Assembly (NCBI GenBank): GCA_029557815.1
Contig: JAKQHX010000052.1
Span: 1-38,787, forward strand
Reading direction: 5' to 3'
Length of the DNA stretch: 38,787 bases
Origin: a bacterium
Lineage (GTDB): Bacteria; Patescibacteriota; Saccharimonadia; Saccharimonadales; JAGQNK01
A model generated the notes under the pieces. It was not told the DNA's origin. It was given only the letters and a program-made list of their open reading frames with translations, and did no database searches. Shown here in pieces: positions 15,201 to 25,720 of the stretch. Both the position numbers and the translations under genes were made by a program. How positions within the stretch are numbered: position 1 is the first letter of the stretch; each line of letters opens with the position of its first letter.

Positions 15201-15206
15201 ATTATA
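15201..15206 (-). promoter_or_regulatory. -10 box of the L25 gene
   Basis: TATAAT lies about 28 nt before the ATG, giving a leader of about 22 nt that contains GGAGGG. No convincing -35 box is seen. Confidence 0.55.
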
Positions 15207-15220
15207 TTTTAACATTAATC

Positions 15221-15249
15221 TGGACTGTAATCACGCCGCCTGCTAGGCT
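15221..15249 (+). promoter_or_regulatory. promoter reading into dedA
   Basis: TGGACT (15221-15226), a 17-nt spacer ending in TGC, and TAGGCT (15244-15249). The box ends 7 nt before the ATG, predicting a leaderless mRNA. AAGG directly before the ATG is too close to serve as a good Shine-Dalgarno. Confidence 0.55.
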
Positions 15250-15256
15250 AGTAAGG

Positions 15257-15910
15257 ATGATTGCGATTGACAAGATGATTCTCGGTGGCGGCCTCGTGGC
15301 AATTGGCGCAACCGTCTTCGCCGAATCAGGCTTGTTGATAGGTTTCTTTCTGCCCGGCGATACACTGCTGTTCGGTGCCGGAATCCTCGCTTCACAGGAC
15401 ATCCTGCCCTTGCACTGGCTCATTTTGGTTGTCGTCGTCTCGGCGATCCTTGGCGATAACGTTGGCTACAGTATTGGCCGGCGAACCGGCAAACGGCTAT
15501 TCCGCAAAAAGGAAAGTATCCTTTTCAAGCCTGAGCACCTGGAGCGTGCAGAGAAATTCTACGAGCAACACGGTGGCAAAACTATCATTCTGGCACGTTT
15601 TGTACCTGTCGTACGTACGTTCGCACCGATGGTTGCAGGGATCGGCAAGATGTCTCGCGGCCGCTTCCTCGTTTTCAATATCGTTGGCGGCATACTGTGG
15701 GGAGCGGGTGTTACGCTGCTCGGCTACTGGCTCGGGTCCAAGATGCCATGGCTTGAGGATTTCATTACGCCCGTTATCCTGGGTATTGTACTCATCAGCA
15801 TCATTGCCTCCGCTTTCCACATTCTAAAAGAAGACGACAATCGTAAAATTATCGCCGCAAAGATCAAACTCATGCTCAGCAATATCGCACTCAACAAAAA
15901 AGTGCAATAG
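15257..15910 (+). CDS. DedA-family membrane protein
   Basis: Members of this family are implicated in flipping or recycling lipid carriers such as undecaprenyl phosphate. The 217-residue protein has the DedA signature: FAESGLLIGFFLPGDTLLFGAG near the N-terminus, GDNVGYSIGRRTGKRLF, FYEQHGGKTIILARFVPVVRTFAPMVAG and GGILWGAGVTLLGYWLG. These include the conserved Glu/Asp and Arg residues of the re-entrant loops. The length is normal. The ATG at 15257 sits 7 nt after an extended -10 box; a later in-frame ATG (15275) would also keep the first conserved motif. Confidence 0.92.
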   Translation: MIAIDKMILGGGLVAIGATVFAESGLLIGFFLPGDTLLFGAGILASQDILPLHWLILVVVVSAILGDNVGYSIGRRTGKRLFRKKESILFKPEHLERAEKFYEQHGGKTIILARFVPVVRTFAPMVAGIGKMSRGRFLVFNIVGGILWGAGVTLLGYWLGSKMPWLEDFITPVILGIVLISIIASAFHILKEDDNRKIIAAKIKLMLSNIALNKKVQ

Positions 15911-15921
15911 CTTTACTTTTG

Positions 15922-15930
15922 TGGTATAAT
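15922..15930 (+). promoter_or_regulatory. extended -10 box for the orphan gene downstream of dedA
   Basis: TGG-TATAAT (hexamer 15925-15930) is a consensus extended -10 box and ends 8 nt before the ATG. There is no Shine-Dalgarno, so this is a strong leaderless candidate. Confidence 0.7.
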
Positions 15931-15938
15931 ATATAGAT

Positions 15939-16556
15939 ATGTCTTATCTTCCGTTAGGTCGCGGCCGGATAGAAGTTCCGCCAATCACATCTGAGAGGTA
16001 TATTCAATATGCCGACGCCCTAGAAGAACCACTTGCAGAATCCTATGGCACGGTTGTTGTCGGCATATCAGGTCAGCACGATCTACACGAACTGTTTGCC
16101 AGTCAAGCGACCCATCTGCTGCACAACATTACGCCGGAACTTGCCGGATCAGGGCTTGCGATCGCACTCAGGACAATACGGGCAGTCCACAAACACGAAC
16201 AACCTTTCTCGGACGAAAGGACGACCGACGAGCAGACATCCGCTCGCGTACTTGTACCATATACTCCGCAGTACGGTTGCATGACCAAGGAGGAGACCGA
16301 AATAGATCGACCGCTTCATATGACGTTCGGCTTGCTGCGGTCTACTGCCGACGCAGTCCATGTCGCACGCACGAATATATGGGTTTGCCGAGATGACCAA
16401 GCCCTCAAACCATCATTTCGTGCTGTAAAAGACACCAACACCCATAGGACATTCGAGACCCACGAAGAAGCAAATGAGTTCTTTGTAAAATCCAGGAAAC
16501 GCTCGCGCGCCAGAGCAAGCTTTGTTGTCTCGAGGATGCTCGAAAACGCAGACTAA
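15939..16556 (+). CDS. soluble protein of unknown function
   Basis: A 205-residue protein that I cannot assign. It has no signal or membrane segment. Visible points are a short beta-alpha-like start of the central region ([16 protein letters not shown]), a PLHMTFGLL stretch at about 126-134, and a basic C-terminus ([10 protein letters not shown]). The single H-x-T resembles one half of a 2H-phosphoesterase site, but I see no second copy, so I do not assign that family. It has its own TGG-TATAAT box and appears to be leaderless. Its stop overlaps the uvrA stop tail-to-tail by 4 nt. Confidence 0.7.
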   Translation: MSYLPLGRGRIEVPPITSERYIQYADALEEPLAESYGTVVVGISGQHDLHELFASQATHLLHNITPELAGSGLAIALRTIRAVHKHEQPFSDERTTDEQTSARVLVPYTPQYGCMTKEETEIDRPLHMTFGLLRSTADAVHVARTNIWVCRDDQALKPSFRAVKDTNTHRTFETHEEANEFFVKSRKRSRARASFVVSRMLENAD

Positions 16557-19363
16557 AGCAGCTTGGAAAGAAATGCACCCGTATACGAGCCTGCGGCCTT
16601 GGCAACCTGCTCCGGTGTGCCCTCGGCTACTACCTGCCCACCGCCCGACCCGCCCTCTGGGCCCATGTCTATAAGCCAGTCAGCGTTTTTAATCACATCC
16701 AGGTTGTGCTCGATAATGACCATACTGTTGCCGGTATCAACGAGCGCGTGCAGTACACCCAACAGTTTATTGACGTCCTCCATGTGAAGGCCGGTCGTTG
16801 GCTCATCTAGGATATAAAGCGTGCGACCGGTCGCCCTGCGAGACAGTTCGGTCGCCAACTTGACGCGCTGCGCCTCACCGCCGGAAAGTGTCGTAGCCGG
16901 CTGGCCGAGCGTGATATATCCGAGCCCCACGTCTACGAGTGTCTGCAATTTTTTTGCAATCGCAGGAATGTTTTCAAAAAACTCCAGTGCTGTTTCACAT
17001 GTCATTTCCAAAACGTCACTAATAGTCTTACCTTTGTAATGAATTTCCAGGGCTTCACGATTATAACGCTTGCCTTTACATACTTCGCATGGCACGTACA
17101 CGTCTGGCAAGAAGTGCATTTCAATCTTTATGATTCCATCACCCGAACAGTTTTCGCAGCGCCCACCGCGCACATTGAAACTAAACCGGCCGGGACCGTA
17201 GCCACGGATCTTGGCTTCCGGCGTGCTGGCAAAGAGTTCACGGATTGGTGTGAAAAGGCCTGTGTATGTTGCCGGATTGGAGCGCGGCGTACGGCCAATT
17301 GGCGACTGATCGATAATAATCACTTTGTCCAGGTGTTTTATTCCTTCAATATCGTCGTGACGACCCGGCACCGCATTGGCGCGCATCAAGCGAGCCGACA
17401 GTTCTTTGGCCAGGATATCATTTATGAGGCTGGACTTGCCTGAACCAGACACACCACTGACCACAACAAGCTGGCCAAGGGGAATCTCGACGTCAATATT
17501 TTTGAGGTTATTCTCTTTGGCACCTTTGATATGTAGTGACTTGTCACTGCCTTTACGACGCTTTTTTGGTGTGGCTATGTGTTTTTTGCCCTGTAGATAT
17601 TTACCAGTAATACTTTTTTCGTTTTTGGCCACCTGATCGGGAGTGCCTTCGGCGACGATTTCGCCGCCATGGATACCTGCGCCGGGACCGATATCCAGCA
17701 GGTAATCTGCCGTGCGGATCGTGTCCTCGTCGTGCTCGACAACAATAACCGTATTACCCAGATCCCGCAGGTGCTTAAGAGTGTTGATGAGTCGTTCGTT
17801 GTCTCGCTGGTGCAATCCGATGCTTGGTTCGTCCAGGACGTACAAGACACCCTGCAGGCCAGAACCGATCTGTGTCGCCAAACGGATGCGCTGCGCCTCA
17901 CCGCCGGAAAGTGTGGCGGCGCTTCGGAGCAGGTTCAAGTAGTTTAGGCCGACATCTTGCATGAACTGCAGACGCGCACAAATCTCCTTTGTCACCTGCG
18001 CCGCAATATGTGACTCTTTTGCATTCAGTTTGACCGTGTTGAAGAAATCGATAGCTTCATCAATGGACATTTCGCATATGTCCATGATGGAATGCTTGGC
18101 AACCGTAACCGCCAAGACTTCTGGCCGTAAGCGGCGGCCATGACAAACGTGGCATGGACGTTCACGCATGAAACGCTCGATGTCACGGCGCATGAAATCA
18201 CTTTCGGTTTCTTTGTGGCGGCGTTCGAGGTTCGGGATAACGCCTTCGTAAGTCGTATCAAAGCTACGGCCAATACCAAGTGAGACCTTGTACTTCTCGT
18301 TTCCTGTGCCATAGAGGATTTTATCTAGTTGATCCTGTTTGAGCTCACTCGTGGGCACGTGTAACGAAAACCCGTAGCGATCCGCTACGGCCTGCATCTT
18401 CTTGGTGTACCAAGCATCAGCATTGATACGGTTGAACGGACGGATTGCACCCTCGGCAATAGTTAGGCGTCCATTTGGAATCACCAGTTCGGGATCGACT
18501 TCCAGCCGAGAGCCGAGCCCGGTACAAACCGGACAAGCACCATGCGGGCTATTAAAACTGAAGGTTCTCGGCTCCAGTTCGGGAATCGCAACGTCGGGAT
18601 GGTCGATACATGCGTACATCAGACTGAACGACCGCCCGCTATCGTCGTCGGCGTTGATAACTTTGAGCTTTCCATCAGTAATATCAAGTGCTTGTTCAAC
18701 GCTCTGGGTCAGCCGCCCGCGGCTTTCCTCGTTATTGACCACGCGGTCAACGACGATTTCGATGGAATGTTTGTAGTTCTTATCAAGCTCCGGGAATTCA
18801 TCCAAGGCGTATACCACTCCATCTACCCGGGCGCGGGCAAATCCAGCCCTTTGATATTGTTCAGGCACATGTTCGAAAGCACCTTTTTTATCCTCGACCA
18901 CAGGAGCCAGGATCATCAAGCGGGCTTTTTCTGGAAAACTTACAACCTGATCAACAATCGCTTGGGCGGTCTGTCGTTCGACCGGTTTACCACAAATTGG
19001 ACAGTGGGGAATCCCTATGCGTGCAAACAACAAACGCAAGTAGTCATAGATCTCTGTCACTGTCGCGACCGTACTGCGTGGATTTCGGCTGGTTGATTTT
19101 TGGTCAATGGAGATTGCAGGACTCAGCCCGTCGATCTGGTCAACATCCGGCTTTTCCATGAGACCCAGGAACTGGCGAGCATACGAACTAAGTGACTCTA
19201 CATAGCGACGCTGACCTTCTGCATAAATGGTGTCGAAGGCGAGTGATGATTTCCCGGAACCCGACAGGCCGGTAATTACAACCAGCTTATTGCGCGGCAG
19301 CTCGACACTGATGTCTTTGAGGTTATGCTCCCGCGCACCTTTAACTACGATCTTTTCACTCAT
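16553..19363 (-). CDS. uvrA: excinuclease ABC subunit A
   Basis: Damage-recognition ATPase of nucleotide excision repair; partner UvrC is encoded at 4-6 kb and UvrB is outside the window. The 936-residue protein is full length. It has two ABC ATPase modules: Walker [10 protein letters not shown] (about 31) and GVSGSGKSS, signatures [12 protein letters not shown] and [12 protein letters not shown], and Walker B motifs [13 protein letters not shown] and [12 protein letters not shown]. Zinc-binding cysteine pairs are visible in CPIC, CHVC, CENC and CEVC. GAGG 5 nt before the ATG and a TATAAT box at about 27 nt upstream give a conventional leader. Confidence 0.98.
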   Translation of the reverse strand: MSEKIVVKGAREHNLKDISVELPRNKLVVITGLSGSGKSSLAFDTIYAEGQRRYVESLSSYARQFLGLMEKPDVDQIDGLSPAISIDQKSTSRNPRSTVATVTEIYDYLRLLFARIGIPHCPICGKPVERQTAQAIVDQVVSFPEKARLMILAPVVEDKKGAFEHVPEQYQRAGFARARVDGVVYALDEFPELDKNYKHSIEIVVDRVVNNEESRGRLTQSVEQALDITDGKLKVINADDDSGRSFSLMYACIDHPDVAIPELEPRTFSFNSPHGACPVCTGLGSRLEVDPELVIPNGRLTIAEGAIRPFNRINADAWYTKKMQAVADRYGFSLHVPTSELKQDQLDKILYGTGNEKYKVSLGIGRSFDTTYEGVIPNLERRHKETESDFMRRDIERFMRERPCHVCHGRRLRPEVLAVTVAKHSIMDICEMSIDEAIDFFNTVKLNAKESHIAAQVTKEICARLQFMQDVGLNYLNLLRSAATLSGGEAQRIRLATQIGSGLQGVLYVLDEPSIGLHQRDNERLINTLKHLRDLGNTVIVVEHDEDTIRTADYLLDIGPGAGIHGGEIVAEGTPDQVAKNEKSITGKYLQGKKHIATPKKRRKGSDKSLHIKGAKENNLKNIDVEIPLGQLVVVSGVSGSGKSSLINDILAKELSARLMRANAVPGRHDDIEGIKHLDKVIIIDQSPIGRTPRSNPATYTGLFTPIRELFASTPEAKIRGYGPGRFSFNVRGGRCENCSGDGIIKIEMHFLPDVYVPCEVCKGKRYNREALEIHYKGKTISDVLEMTCETALEFFENIPAIAKKLQTLVDVGLGYITLGQPATTLSGGEAQRVKLATELSRRATGRTLYILDEPTTGLHMEDVNKLLGVLHALVDTGNSMVIIEHNLDVIKNADWLIDMGPEGGSGGGQVVAEGTPEQVAKAAGSYTGAFLSKLL

Positions 19364-19389
19364 AAAACCTCGCTCGTAAACGGATTGGA

Positions 19390-19395
19390 ATTATA
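19390..19395 (-). promoter_or_regulatory. -10 box of uvrA
   Basis: TATAAT predicts a start near 19383 and a leader of about 20 nt containing GCGAGG as Shine-Dalgarno. The -35 box is weak. I see no LexA-type operator near it. Confidence 0.55.
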
Positions 19396-19475
19396 CGCGA
19401 AAATCAGATAAATTGCCAGTCATCTAAGCTCGCCTGCAAACCCGGTCACTATGCCGTACCGACCTAGATGTTCTC

Positions 19476-20141
19476 TTAGTATTCGCCGGGGTAAAACTCT
19501 ATCGGATCAAGCCTTACTTCTTCCGGTACATATAACACCTGTTCCGCTGGGCCACCTGCTACCTCGCCCTCCAACAGATCGTTCATGACATCAATCGTCC
19601 TAAAGATTTCAGTACGTCTCAGCCCGCGGGGTGCATTGCCACACGTGATATGTAACGGCTCTACATCACGCATCGTCCCCTTGACACCTATACGACCCAT
19701 CATGACCCGGACATCGTGATACTCTTCCTCCAACTCTTGGCTGTGCACCCTGTAACCGATATTTCCTTGTTTGAAAATCGCCGCCTCACCCAGACGGACT
19801 GTCAGCTGCCCGGGAAAGGCAGACCTGATATCCTGACGGGCCCTGACGCTCTTGCGCCCAAATTCATACCCTATAACAATTCCTCTGCTAAGCTGTTTGC
19901 TGACATTTATCTTCGGCATTTCCGTAACATGCAGAGAGGTACGCGGAACAATAGACTCGTCAATCACCCCATCATCAATAAGGGCTTGGAATGTTTCTAG
20001 AATTGGTTGCTGGGACTCAAAAGTCAGTCGTCTACGGACACCGAAAGGCTCGGCCCTCTCGGCTTTCGCCGCCATTCGAAACTCACGATCTGCCATCTGA
20101 CGAGTACGCCGGATAGCACTAGCCTTATGGTTCCTGCTCAT
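19476..20141 (-). CDS. putative 2H phosphoesterase-like protein (LigT/2'-5' RNA ligase superfamily)
   Basis: The 221-residue protein has two H-x-T motifs, LHVTEM at about 70 and LHITCG at about 163, spaced about 93 residues apart. This is the hallmark of the 2H phosphoesterase fold, whose members act on 2',3'-cyclic phosphate RNA ends or small cyclic nucleotides. The region before the second motif (LTVRLGEAAIFKQGN) resembles the beta-strand that usually leads into it. The N-terminus is basic. I chose the ATG at 20141, which has a G-rich GGGGGA just upstream, over an in-frame start 24 codons earlier. The assignment is from motif spacing only; substrate is unknown. Confidence 0.68.
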   Translation of the reverse strand: MSRNHKASAIRRTRQMADREFRMAAKAERAEPFGVRRRLTFESQQPILETFQALIDDGVIDESIVPRTSLHVTEMPKINVSKQLSRGIVIGYEFGRKSVRARQDIRSAFPGQLTVRLGEAAIFKQGNIGYRVHSQELEEEYHDVRVMMGRIGVKGTMRDVEPLHITCGNAPRGLRRTEIFRTIDVMNDLLEGEVAGGPAEQVLYVPEEVRLDPIEFYPGEY

Positions 20142-20183
20142 ACATCCCCCAAAGCAAAGTTCTGTAAGATTTCTAACATTTTT

Positions 20184-20213
20184 AGTGTAGCGTTTATGTT
20201 TTGGCCCAGACAA
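20184..20213 (-). promoter_or_regulatory. promoter of the 2H-like gene
   Basis: TTGTCT (20208-20213), an 18-nt spacer and TACACT (20184-20189). The start would be near 20177, leaving a leader of about 36 nt. It is back-to-back with the pheA promoter. Confidence 0.45.
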
Positions 20214-20218
20214 CTAGA

Positions 20219-20247
20219 TTGTAAAAACTACTTGGAAATGCTAGGGT
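20219..20247 (+). promoter_or_regulatory. promoter reading into pheA
   Basis: TTGTAA (20219-20224), a 17-nt spacer ending in TGC, and TAGGGT (20242-20247), 7 nt before the GTG start. It has the same geometry as the dedA promoter. The AGGG in the box could also be read as a Shine-Dalgarno. Confidence 0.55.
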
Positions 20248-20254
20248 TGCTAAG

Positions 20255-21073
20255 GTGAAAATTGCAATACAAGGCATAGTCGGCTCATTTCATCACGAAG
20301 CGGCCGTTAAAATGCTAGGTCCAGATATAGAGCTGCTGCACTGTAACACGTTCCAGCAAGTCTTCGAGGCAGTCAAAGGCGGACAGGCGGACCAAGGTGT
20401 CGTCGCAATCGAAAACAGTTTGCATGGCTCTATCAACGCCGTCTACCGCTTACTTGCACGCAATACTTTGTGGGTGAGCGGCGAGACAACCCTGCACATC
20501 AACCAGTACCTCATTGCCGCCCGTGATTTGCCACTCGCAGCAATAAAAATAGTCATGTCACAAGCTCCCGCCCTCGCCCAGTGCGAACTCTGGCTGGAAG
20601 CCAATATGCCACAAGCCCACCTGGAAGAAACTCATGATACGGCCGAAAGCATCCGATTCGTGGTACAGCATGCCGATAAACCACTCGCAGCGATCGCCGG
20701 CAAACGCGCAGCCGACCTTCATGGAGGTACCATATTGGCCGGACCTATCAACGACGATCGGCATAATTACACTCGTTTTTTCCTCATAGGCCGCGAGAAA
20801 GTCCATACCCCTGATGCGACAAAGACAAGCATCATACTGGAAACCAACCATGAACCAGCATCTCTGTATAATGCACTTGGCGCATTCGCTAAAGCTAATG
20901 TCAATTTATCAAAACTCGATAGCCATCCCATTGCGACCGACAAGAAACATTACGCATTCTATATCGACTTTGAAGCCGGACTCAATAAACGGTTAGAGCA
21001 TGACATCTTCGAGACTCTGCGCGCACAGGGCTGTAAAGTAACCGTTCTTGGCAGCTATAAATCCGGCGCCTAA
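20255..21073 (+). CDS. pheA: prephenate dehydratase
   Basis: Converts prephenate to phenylpyruvate in phenylalanine synthesis. The 272-residue protein has the periplasmic-binding-like catalytic domain (about 1-180): GSFHHEAA at the start, VVAIENSLHGSINAVYRLL, and NYTRFFLIG with the conserved T-R-F catalytic motif. An ACT regulatory domain follows (about 188-265: TSIILETNHEPASLYNALGAFAKANVNLSKLDSHP). There is no chorismate mutase domain, and no other aromatic-pathway gene in the window. The start is GTG, 7 nt after a -10 box. It is unusual for an organism of this type, and the start of a possible pair with the PGPGW protein gene 17 nt downstream. Confidence 0.93.
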   Translation: MKIAIQGIVGSFHHEAAVKMLGPDIELLHCNTFQQVFEAVKGGQADQGVVAIENSLHGSINAVYRLLARNTLWVSGETTLHINQYLIAARDLPLAAIKIVMSQAPALAQCELWLEANMPQAHLEETHDTAESIRFVVQHADKPLAAIAGKRAADLHGGTILAGPINDDRHNYTRFFLIGREKVHTPDATKTSIILETNHEPASLYNALGAFAKANVNLSKLDSHPIATDKKHYAFYIDFEAGLNKRLEHDIFETLRAQGCKVTVLGSYKSGA

Positions 21074-21075
21074 GT

Positions 21076-21081
21076 TATACT
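21076..21081 (+). promoter_or_regulatory. -10 box before the PGPGW protein gene
   Basis: TATACT lies 9 nt before the ATG and just after the pheA stop. It would give the downstream gene its own near-leaderless transcript. Confidence 0.45.
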
Positions 21082-21090
21082 AGTAAGCAC

Positions 21091-21507
21091 ATGGCTCGCA
21101 TAAAACACTATATTCAGCTCATAATTTTTGATACATTAGCAGTCATTTGCATAATAGGGGCTATTGCAACCGGCTGGCTGCCAGGCCCTGGAGGTATTCC
21201 GCTGTTCATAGTCGGACTCAGCCTGCTAGCTATCAACCACGAATGGGCTGAACGGTATATAGACCTACTTCGCGAGTACGCCGATAAGATAAGTGACATG
21301 ATATTTATCCCTCGGTTGCGGGTGTTTTTTGACATTACTGCGGCCTTGCTCCTTGCGGCTGGGGTGTTGCTCATCGCTTTCCAAAACGCCATCTGGATGA
21401 TGTCACTCGGGGTATTCTCGATTGGCATGGGTCTACTGACCTTTTTCGGTAACCGTAATCGTTGGGCCCGGTTCAAAAAATCACTATCTCGGATCAAAAA
21501 GCATTAG
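21091..21507 (+). CDS. PGPGW-family membrane protein
   Basis: The 138-residue protein carries the family motif region GWLPGPGGIPLFIVGLSLLAINHEWAERY, with a first membrane helix (about 8-28), a second at about 32-46 and a C-terminal pair (about 82-125). Proteins of this family are small, widespread and of unknown function. The tail is basic. The gene follows pheA by 17 nt and has its own -10 candidate, so cotranscription is possible but not required. Confidence 0.82.
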   Translation: MARIKHYIQLIIFDTLAVICIIGAIATGWLPGPGGIPLFIVGLSLLAINHEWAERYIDLLREYADKISDMIFIPRLRVFFDITAALLLAAGVLLIAFQNAIWMMSLGVFSIGMGLLTFFGNRNRWARFKKSLSRIKKH

Positions 21508-21586
21508 CTCTATAAAATATATTTGCTTTTTTTACAATTAGATGTAAAATGCAAACCAATATTGATTGACACTCACGAGGTGGCAC

Positions 21587-21778
21587 ATGCTAGAGTTCAT
21601 CGTTTTGGGACAGGTTCCAGGCACTCATATCCAACTCTCTTTTGGTAACGTTATAGTTTTGTGGCTAACCGTCCTGTGCGCATACGTAGTTATTACAGGT
21701 GGACGGAAGTACAAACCAACCATCAAGACTGAGATTAATATACTACTCATCTACCTGTCGCTTCGTCTGCACCGCTAA
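21587..21778 (+). CDS. small membrane protein of unknown function
   Basis: A 63-residue protein with one clear hydrophobic segment (about 22-41: FGNVIVLWLTVLCAYVVITGG), a basic middle and a second, weaker hydrophobic stretch at the end. I start at the ATG at 21587, which has GAGGTGG about 5 nt upstream; a TTG 21 nt earlier is in frame but less likely. TTGCTT and TAAAAT about 16 nt apart lie upstream. It ends 4 nt before the convergent exonuclease gene stop. Not recognised. Confidence 0.65.
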   Translation: MLEFIVLGQVPGTHIQLSFGNVIVLWLTVLCAYVVITGGRKYKPTIKTEINILLIYLSLRLHR

Positions 21779-21782
21779 CATA

Positions 21783-23225
21783 CTACTGTTCAGCGACGGG
21801 CAAGATACTCTGCCCATAAAGCTGAAGCTCTTCTAGGATATACTGCTGCCCGCCGCTTAGATCTGGGTTTTTTGCAAGTTCGGCCAACCTGGCAAAGTAT
21901 TTGGCAGCACGGCTCGCCTGACCACCGCCCAGAAGCTTGTGTTCACGAAATTGCTCCCATTTTACACGATCTTCATCGCTCATACTTTTTGGATAATTCC
22001 TGGCTTTATAAAGCGGCAATAGCGCTTCAAGCCGAGCATCCTTGAAAGGCACATCGAGCGAGCCAATGCTTTCGCCGTCAGCGGCACGGACCATGGTCAG
22101 CTTGGACTTATCCTCGTTAGCAAAGAAGCTATCGTACAGCCGTCCGTCCACGTCGGACTCACTTTCAGGCAAACGGGCCTGAAGTTTTTTGTCCAGCAAC
22201 TGTAGTGCCTCAAGTACACCGGCGGTGAGCTCCTTTTGGACTTTTTGCAGCTTCTCATAATTCTGCATATATGTTTCAGGGAATAGCTTAAGCCGCTCCT
22301 GGCTGGCTTCGTCCAAGACGCTCAAGGGAGCGACTGCCGGACAACGGTTGAATTTCAGCGACTTGACGGGCAAACGAGGCCCCGGTTCGTCCTTGCGCTT
22401 TCGCATGGCTTCCGCCAAAGCCGGCGGATCCAGCTTCGTAAACGGCGTGGGGTCATAACGCAGGTCAAATACAAGTGCCCCTTGCCCTTGCGGATGTTCA
22501 GCGAGGGTTCCAACAACTGTCGTTTTTTCAAACTCACTCGCGTACTTACCTGATGTGTAGACAAATGGCTGGTAACCCATAACCAGACCTGCAACCTCTT
22601 TTTTGTCACGCATCTGCAACAAAAAGTCAAAAAGTTTTGGCTGTTTGTCTCGAATCAAACGGGCCACAGCAATAGTCGCATTGACATCGCTCAGTGCATC
22701 GTGGGCATTGGCGTGATCCAATTTGTTAAGCGAAGCCAACAGCTCCAAACGATTAGTCGGATTACCCTTGGTGTCAAAGGGCCATTCTATTCCTTCGGGC
22801 CGTAAAGCCCGTGTCATACGTACTACGTCCAAAATATCCCAACGTGACCGGCCATTCTGCCACTGCCATTCGTATGGATCATAAAAATTACGATACATCG
22901 TGTAACGCATGAATTCGTCGTCAAATCGAACGGTATTATAGCCAACAAATATTGTATCTGGTGAGGCTATCTCTTCATGAAATATCTTTAGGAATTCTGC
23001 TTCATATAGACCGTCTGCGAGGGTCTTTTGTGGCGTTATCCCCGTAACAAGCACGGCGTCTGGCTCCGGCAGGACATCGTCACTCAGCCGCACCAAATAG
23101 TTGTACGGCTCACCTACAGGCCTGAGCTGCAGGTCAGTCCGTTGACCTGCAAACTGCATAATCCGCGCCTCTTTGGGATTAAAGCCTGAGGTTTCTAAGT
23201 CATAAAAGAAAAAACTGGAGCTCAT
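21783..23225 (-). CDS. sbcB: exodeoxyribonuclease I
   Basis: Degrades single-stranded DNA 3' to 5' in recombination and repair. The 480-residue protein matches the 475-residue E. coli enzyme. The DEDDh nuclease domain has FYDLETSGFNP (Asp, Glu), GYNTVRFDDEFM (Asp) and HANAHDALSDVNATIAVARLI (His, Asp). The SH3-like and C-terminal helical domains (NYPKSMSDEDRVKWEQFREHKL) follow. I start at ATG 23225: the upstream in-frame GTG lies inside a TGC-TACACT extended -10 box that ends 8 nt before this ATG, so the longer version is unlikely. Confidence 0.95.
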   Translation of the reverse strand: MSSSFFFYDLETSGFNPKEARIMQFAGQRTDLQLRPVGEPYNYLVRLSDDVLPEPDAVLVTGITPQKTLADGLYEAEFLKIFHEEIASPDTIFVGYNTVRFDDEFMRYTMYRNFYDPYEWQWQNGRSRWDILDVVRMTRALRPEGIEWPFDTKGNPTNRLELLASLNKLDHANAHDALSDVNATIAVARLIRDKQPKLFDFLLQMRDKKEVAGLVMGYQPFVYTSGKYASEFEKTTVVGTLAEHPQGQGALVFDLRYDPTPFTKLDPPALAEAMRKRKDEPGPRLPVKSLKFNRCPAVAPLSVLDEASQERLKLFPETYMQNYEKLQKVQKELTAGVLEALQLLDKKLQARLPESESDVDGRLYDSFFANEDKSKLTMVRAADGESIGSLDVPFKDARLEALLPLYKARNYPKSMSDEDRVKWEQFREHKLLGGGQASRAAKYFARLAELAKNPDLSGGQQYILEELQLYGQSILPVAEQ

Positions 23226-23233
23226 GCTACTTA

Positions 23234-23242
23234 AGTGTAGCA
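23234..23242 (-). promoter_or_regulatory. extended -10 box immediately before sbcB
   Basis: TGC-TACACT (hexamer 23234-23239) ends 8 nt before the ATG at 23225. There is no Shine-Dalgarno, so the mRNA should be leaderless. The box also settles the start codon. Confidence 0.65.
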
Positions 23243-23252
23243 CTCCAGTAAC

Positions 23253-24524
<1,272 letters not shown>

Positions 24525-24526
24525 TC

Positions 24527-24535
24527 AGTATAACA
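24527..24535 (-). promoter_or_regulatory. extended -10 box immediately before obgE
   Basis: TGT-TATACT (hexamer 24527-24532) ends 8 nt before the ATG. No Shine-Dalgarno is present. Confidence 0.65.
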
Positions 24536-24574
24536 GAGGTGGTGTAATTTTTACAGTAGCAATTTATACTGCTT

Positions 24575-25720
24575 TTAGCGATAGATGAACTTCTGGAACT
24601 TGCTATGTACGGGCACCCAGTCACTATAGCCCGTCGCACCCCATCCGGCGAGGCCGTTCATGTCCGAATACTTTATCATCGTGCCGTCCGGTGAAACAGC
24701 TTCAACGACACCAACATGCCCAAGCCCACCAGCATCTGTCTGCGCGACCGCACCGGGCCGCGGGATGGCACTCACCGTCCAACCACTGCCGGCGGCATAG
24801 TTGTCCCAGGTATTGGCGTTACCCCAGTTCGCAGGTACTGCTACTTTATTGGCAGCGTACCATGTACACCAGCCATAATCATAGCCGTTATAACCGTAGA
24901 TGGGCGTATTACCCCAGGCGGCTGCTCCATAGCCGCCAAATGATGCCACGTTGTAAGTAGTAGAGACTTTGGTACCATCAGGAATAACGATTCGCCGACC
25001 CACCACCAGACCAAGCACTTCGGCGTCATTGAACGCCTCTATGGCAGCTTTGCTCGCATTGTATTCACGTGCCAACTTGTCAGCAGTATCACCAGCCTTG
25101 ACCAGGTAAACAATACCATTGACCGGAGGAATGTAGAGCTCCCGACCCACTGGCAATTCATTGCTCTCTATGTTGTTCGACCAACGAATACTGTCTGAAG
25201 TTACGCCAAACTTGGCAGCAACGGTCGCAAGTGTATCCCCCGGCTTAACGACATATACCTGGATATCCTTATACGACTTCGCACTTGTACTCACGATCTG
25301 CGGCTTGGCCACGATACGGCTGTCAGCAGAACTTATAGCCAGCTGACCACTAATGGTGTCAGCCTGGTTTACGACTGCCGTAGACTCCGGCAAACTGGCC
25401 ATCCGGGCAAGGTGGACGGCAATATCAGACGAAGATAACTGGTCAAGCGGACTTGCGGCAACCACATCGCTTGACAGCGCGCTTTGCTTGATAGCCTGGC
25501 TCGTATTGGGGCTTTTGAGCACAAACCCAACCACGGCCAATAGCAAAGCTACGTTAGCGGTCACTAGTCCGTAACGGATGATGCGTTTCTGCGACTTTTT
25601 CAGCGTTCGGCCTAGGGTACGTCGGTAGGTCTTGACGACCGGTGACGCGCCTTTGTGCTGGCTTACTGCTTGCGAGAGTATACGAATGACTTTCTCCTGT
25701 TTCGCAGGGTAGCGAAACAT
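24575..25720 (-). CDS. anchored LysM-CHAP peptidoglycan hydrolase
   Basis: Predicted to cut wall peptides by a cysteine amidohydrolase/peptidase (CHAP) domain while two LysM modules hold glycan. In the 381-residue protein a basic cytoplasmic start is followed by a membrane segment (about 52-70). LysM 1 is at about 154-197 (YVVKPGDTLATVAAKFGV...LYIPP) and LysM 2 at about 203-245. The CHAP domain has catalytic Cys in YGWCTWYAA (about 284) and His in GLGHVGVVE (about 334). Domain order fits secreted wall hydrolases. No good Shine-Dalgarno precedes this ATG, and AGGAG lies about 20 nt inside the gene, so the start is slightly uncertain. Confidence 0.93.
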   Translation of the reverse strand: MFRYPAKQEKVIRILSQAVSQHKGASPVVKTYRRTLGRTLKKSQKRIIRYGLVTANVALLLAVVGFVLKSPNTSQAIKQSALSSDVVAASPLDQLSSSDIAVHLARMASLPESTAVVNQADTISGQLAISSADSRIVAKPQIVSTSAKSYKDIQVYVVKPGDTLATVAAKFGVTSDSIRWSNNIESNELPVGRELYIPPVNGIVYLVKAGDTADKLAREYNASKAAIEAFNDAEVLGLVVGRRIVIPDGTKVSTTYNVASFGGYGAAAWGNTPIYGYNGYDYGWCTWYAANKVAVPANWGNANTWDNYAAGSGWTVSAIPRPGAVAQTDAGGLGHVGVVEAVSPDGTMIKYSDMNGLAGWGATGYSDWVPVHSKFQKFIYR

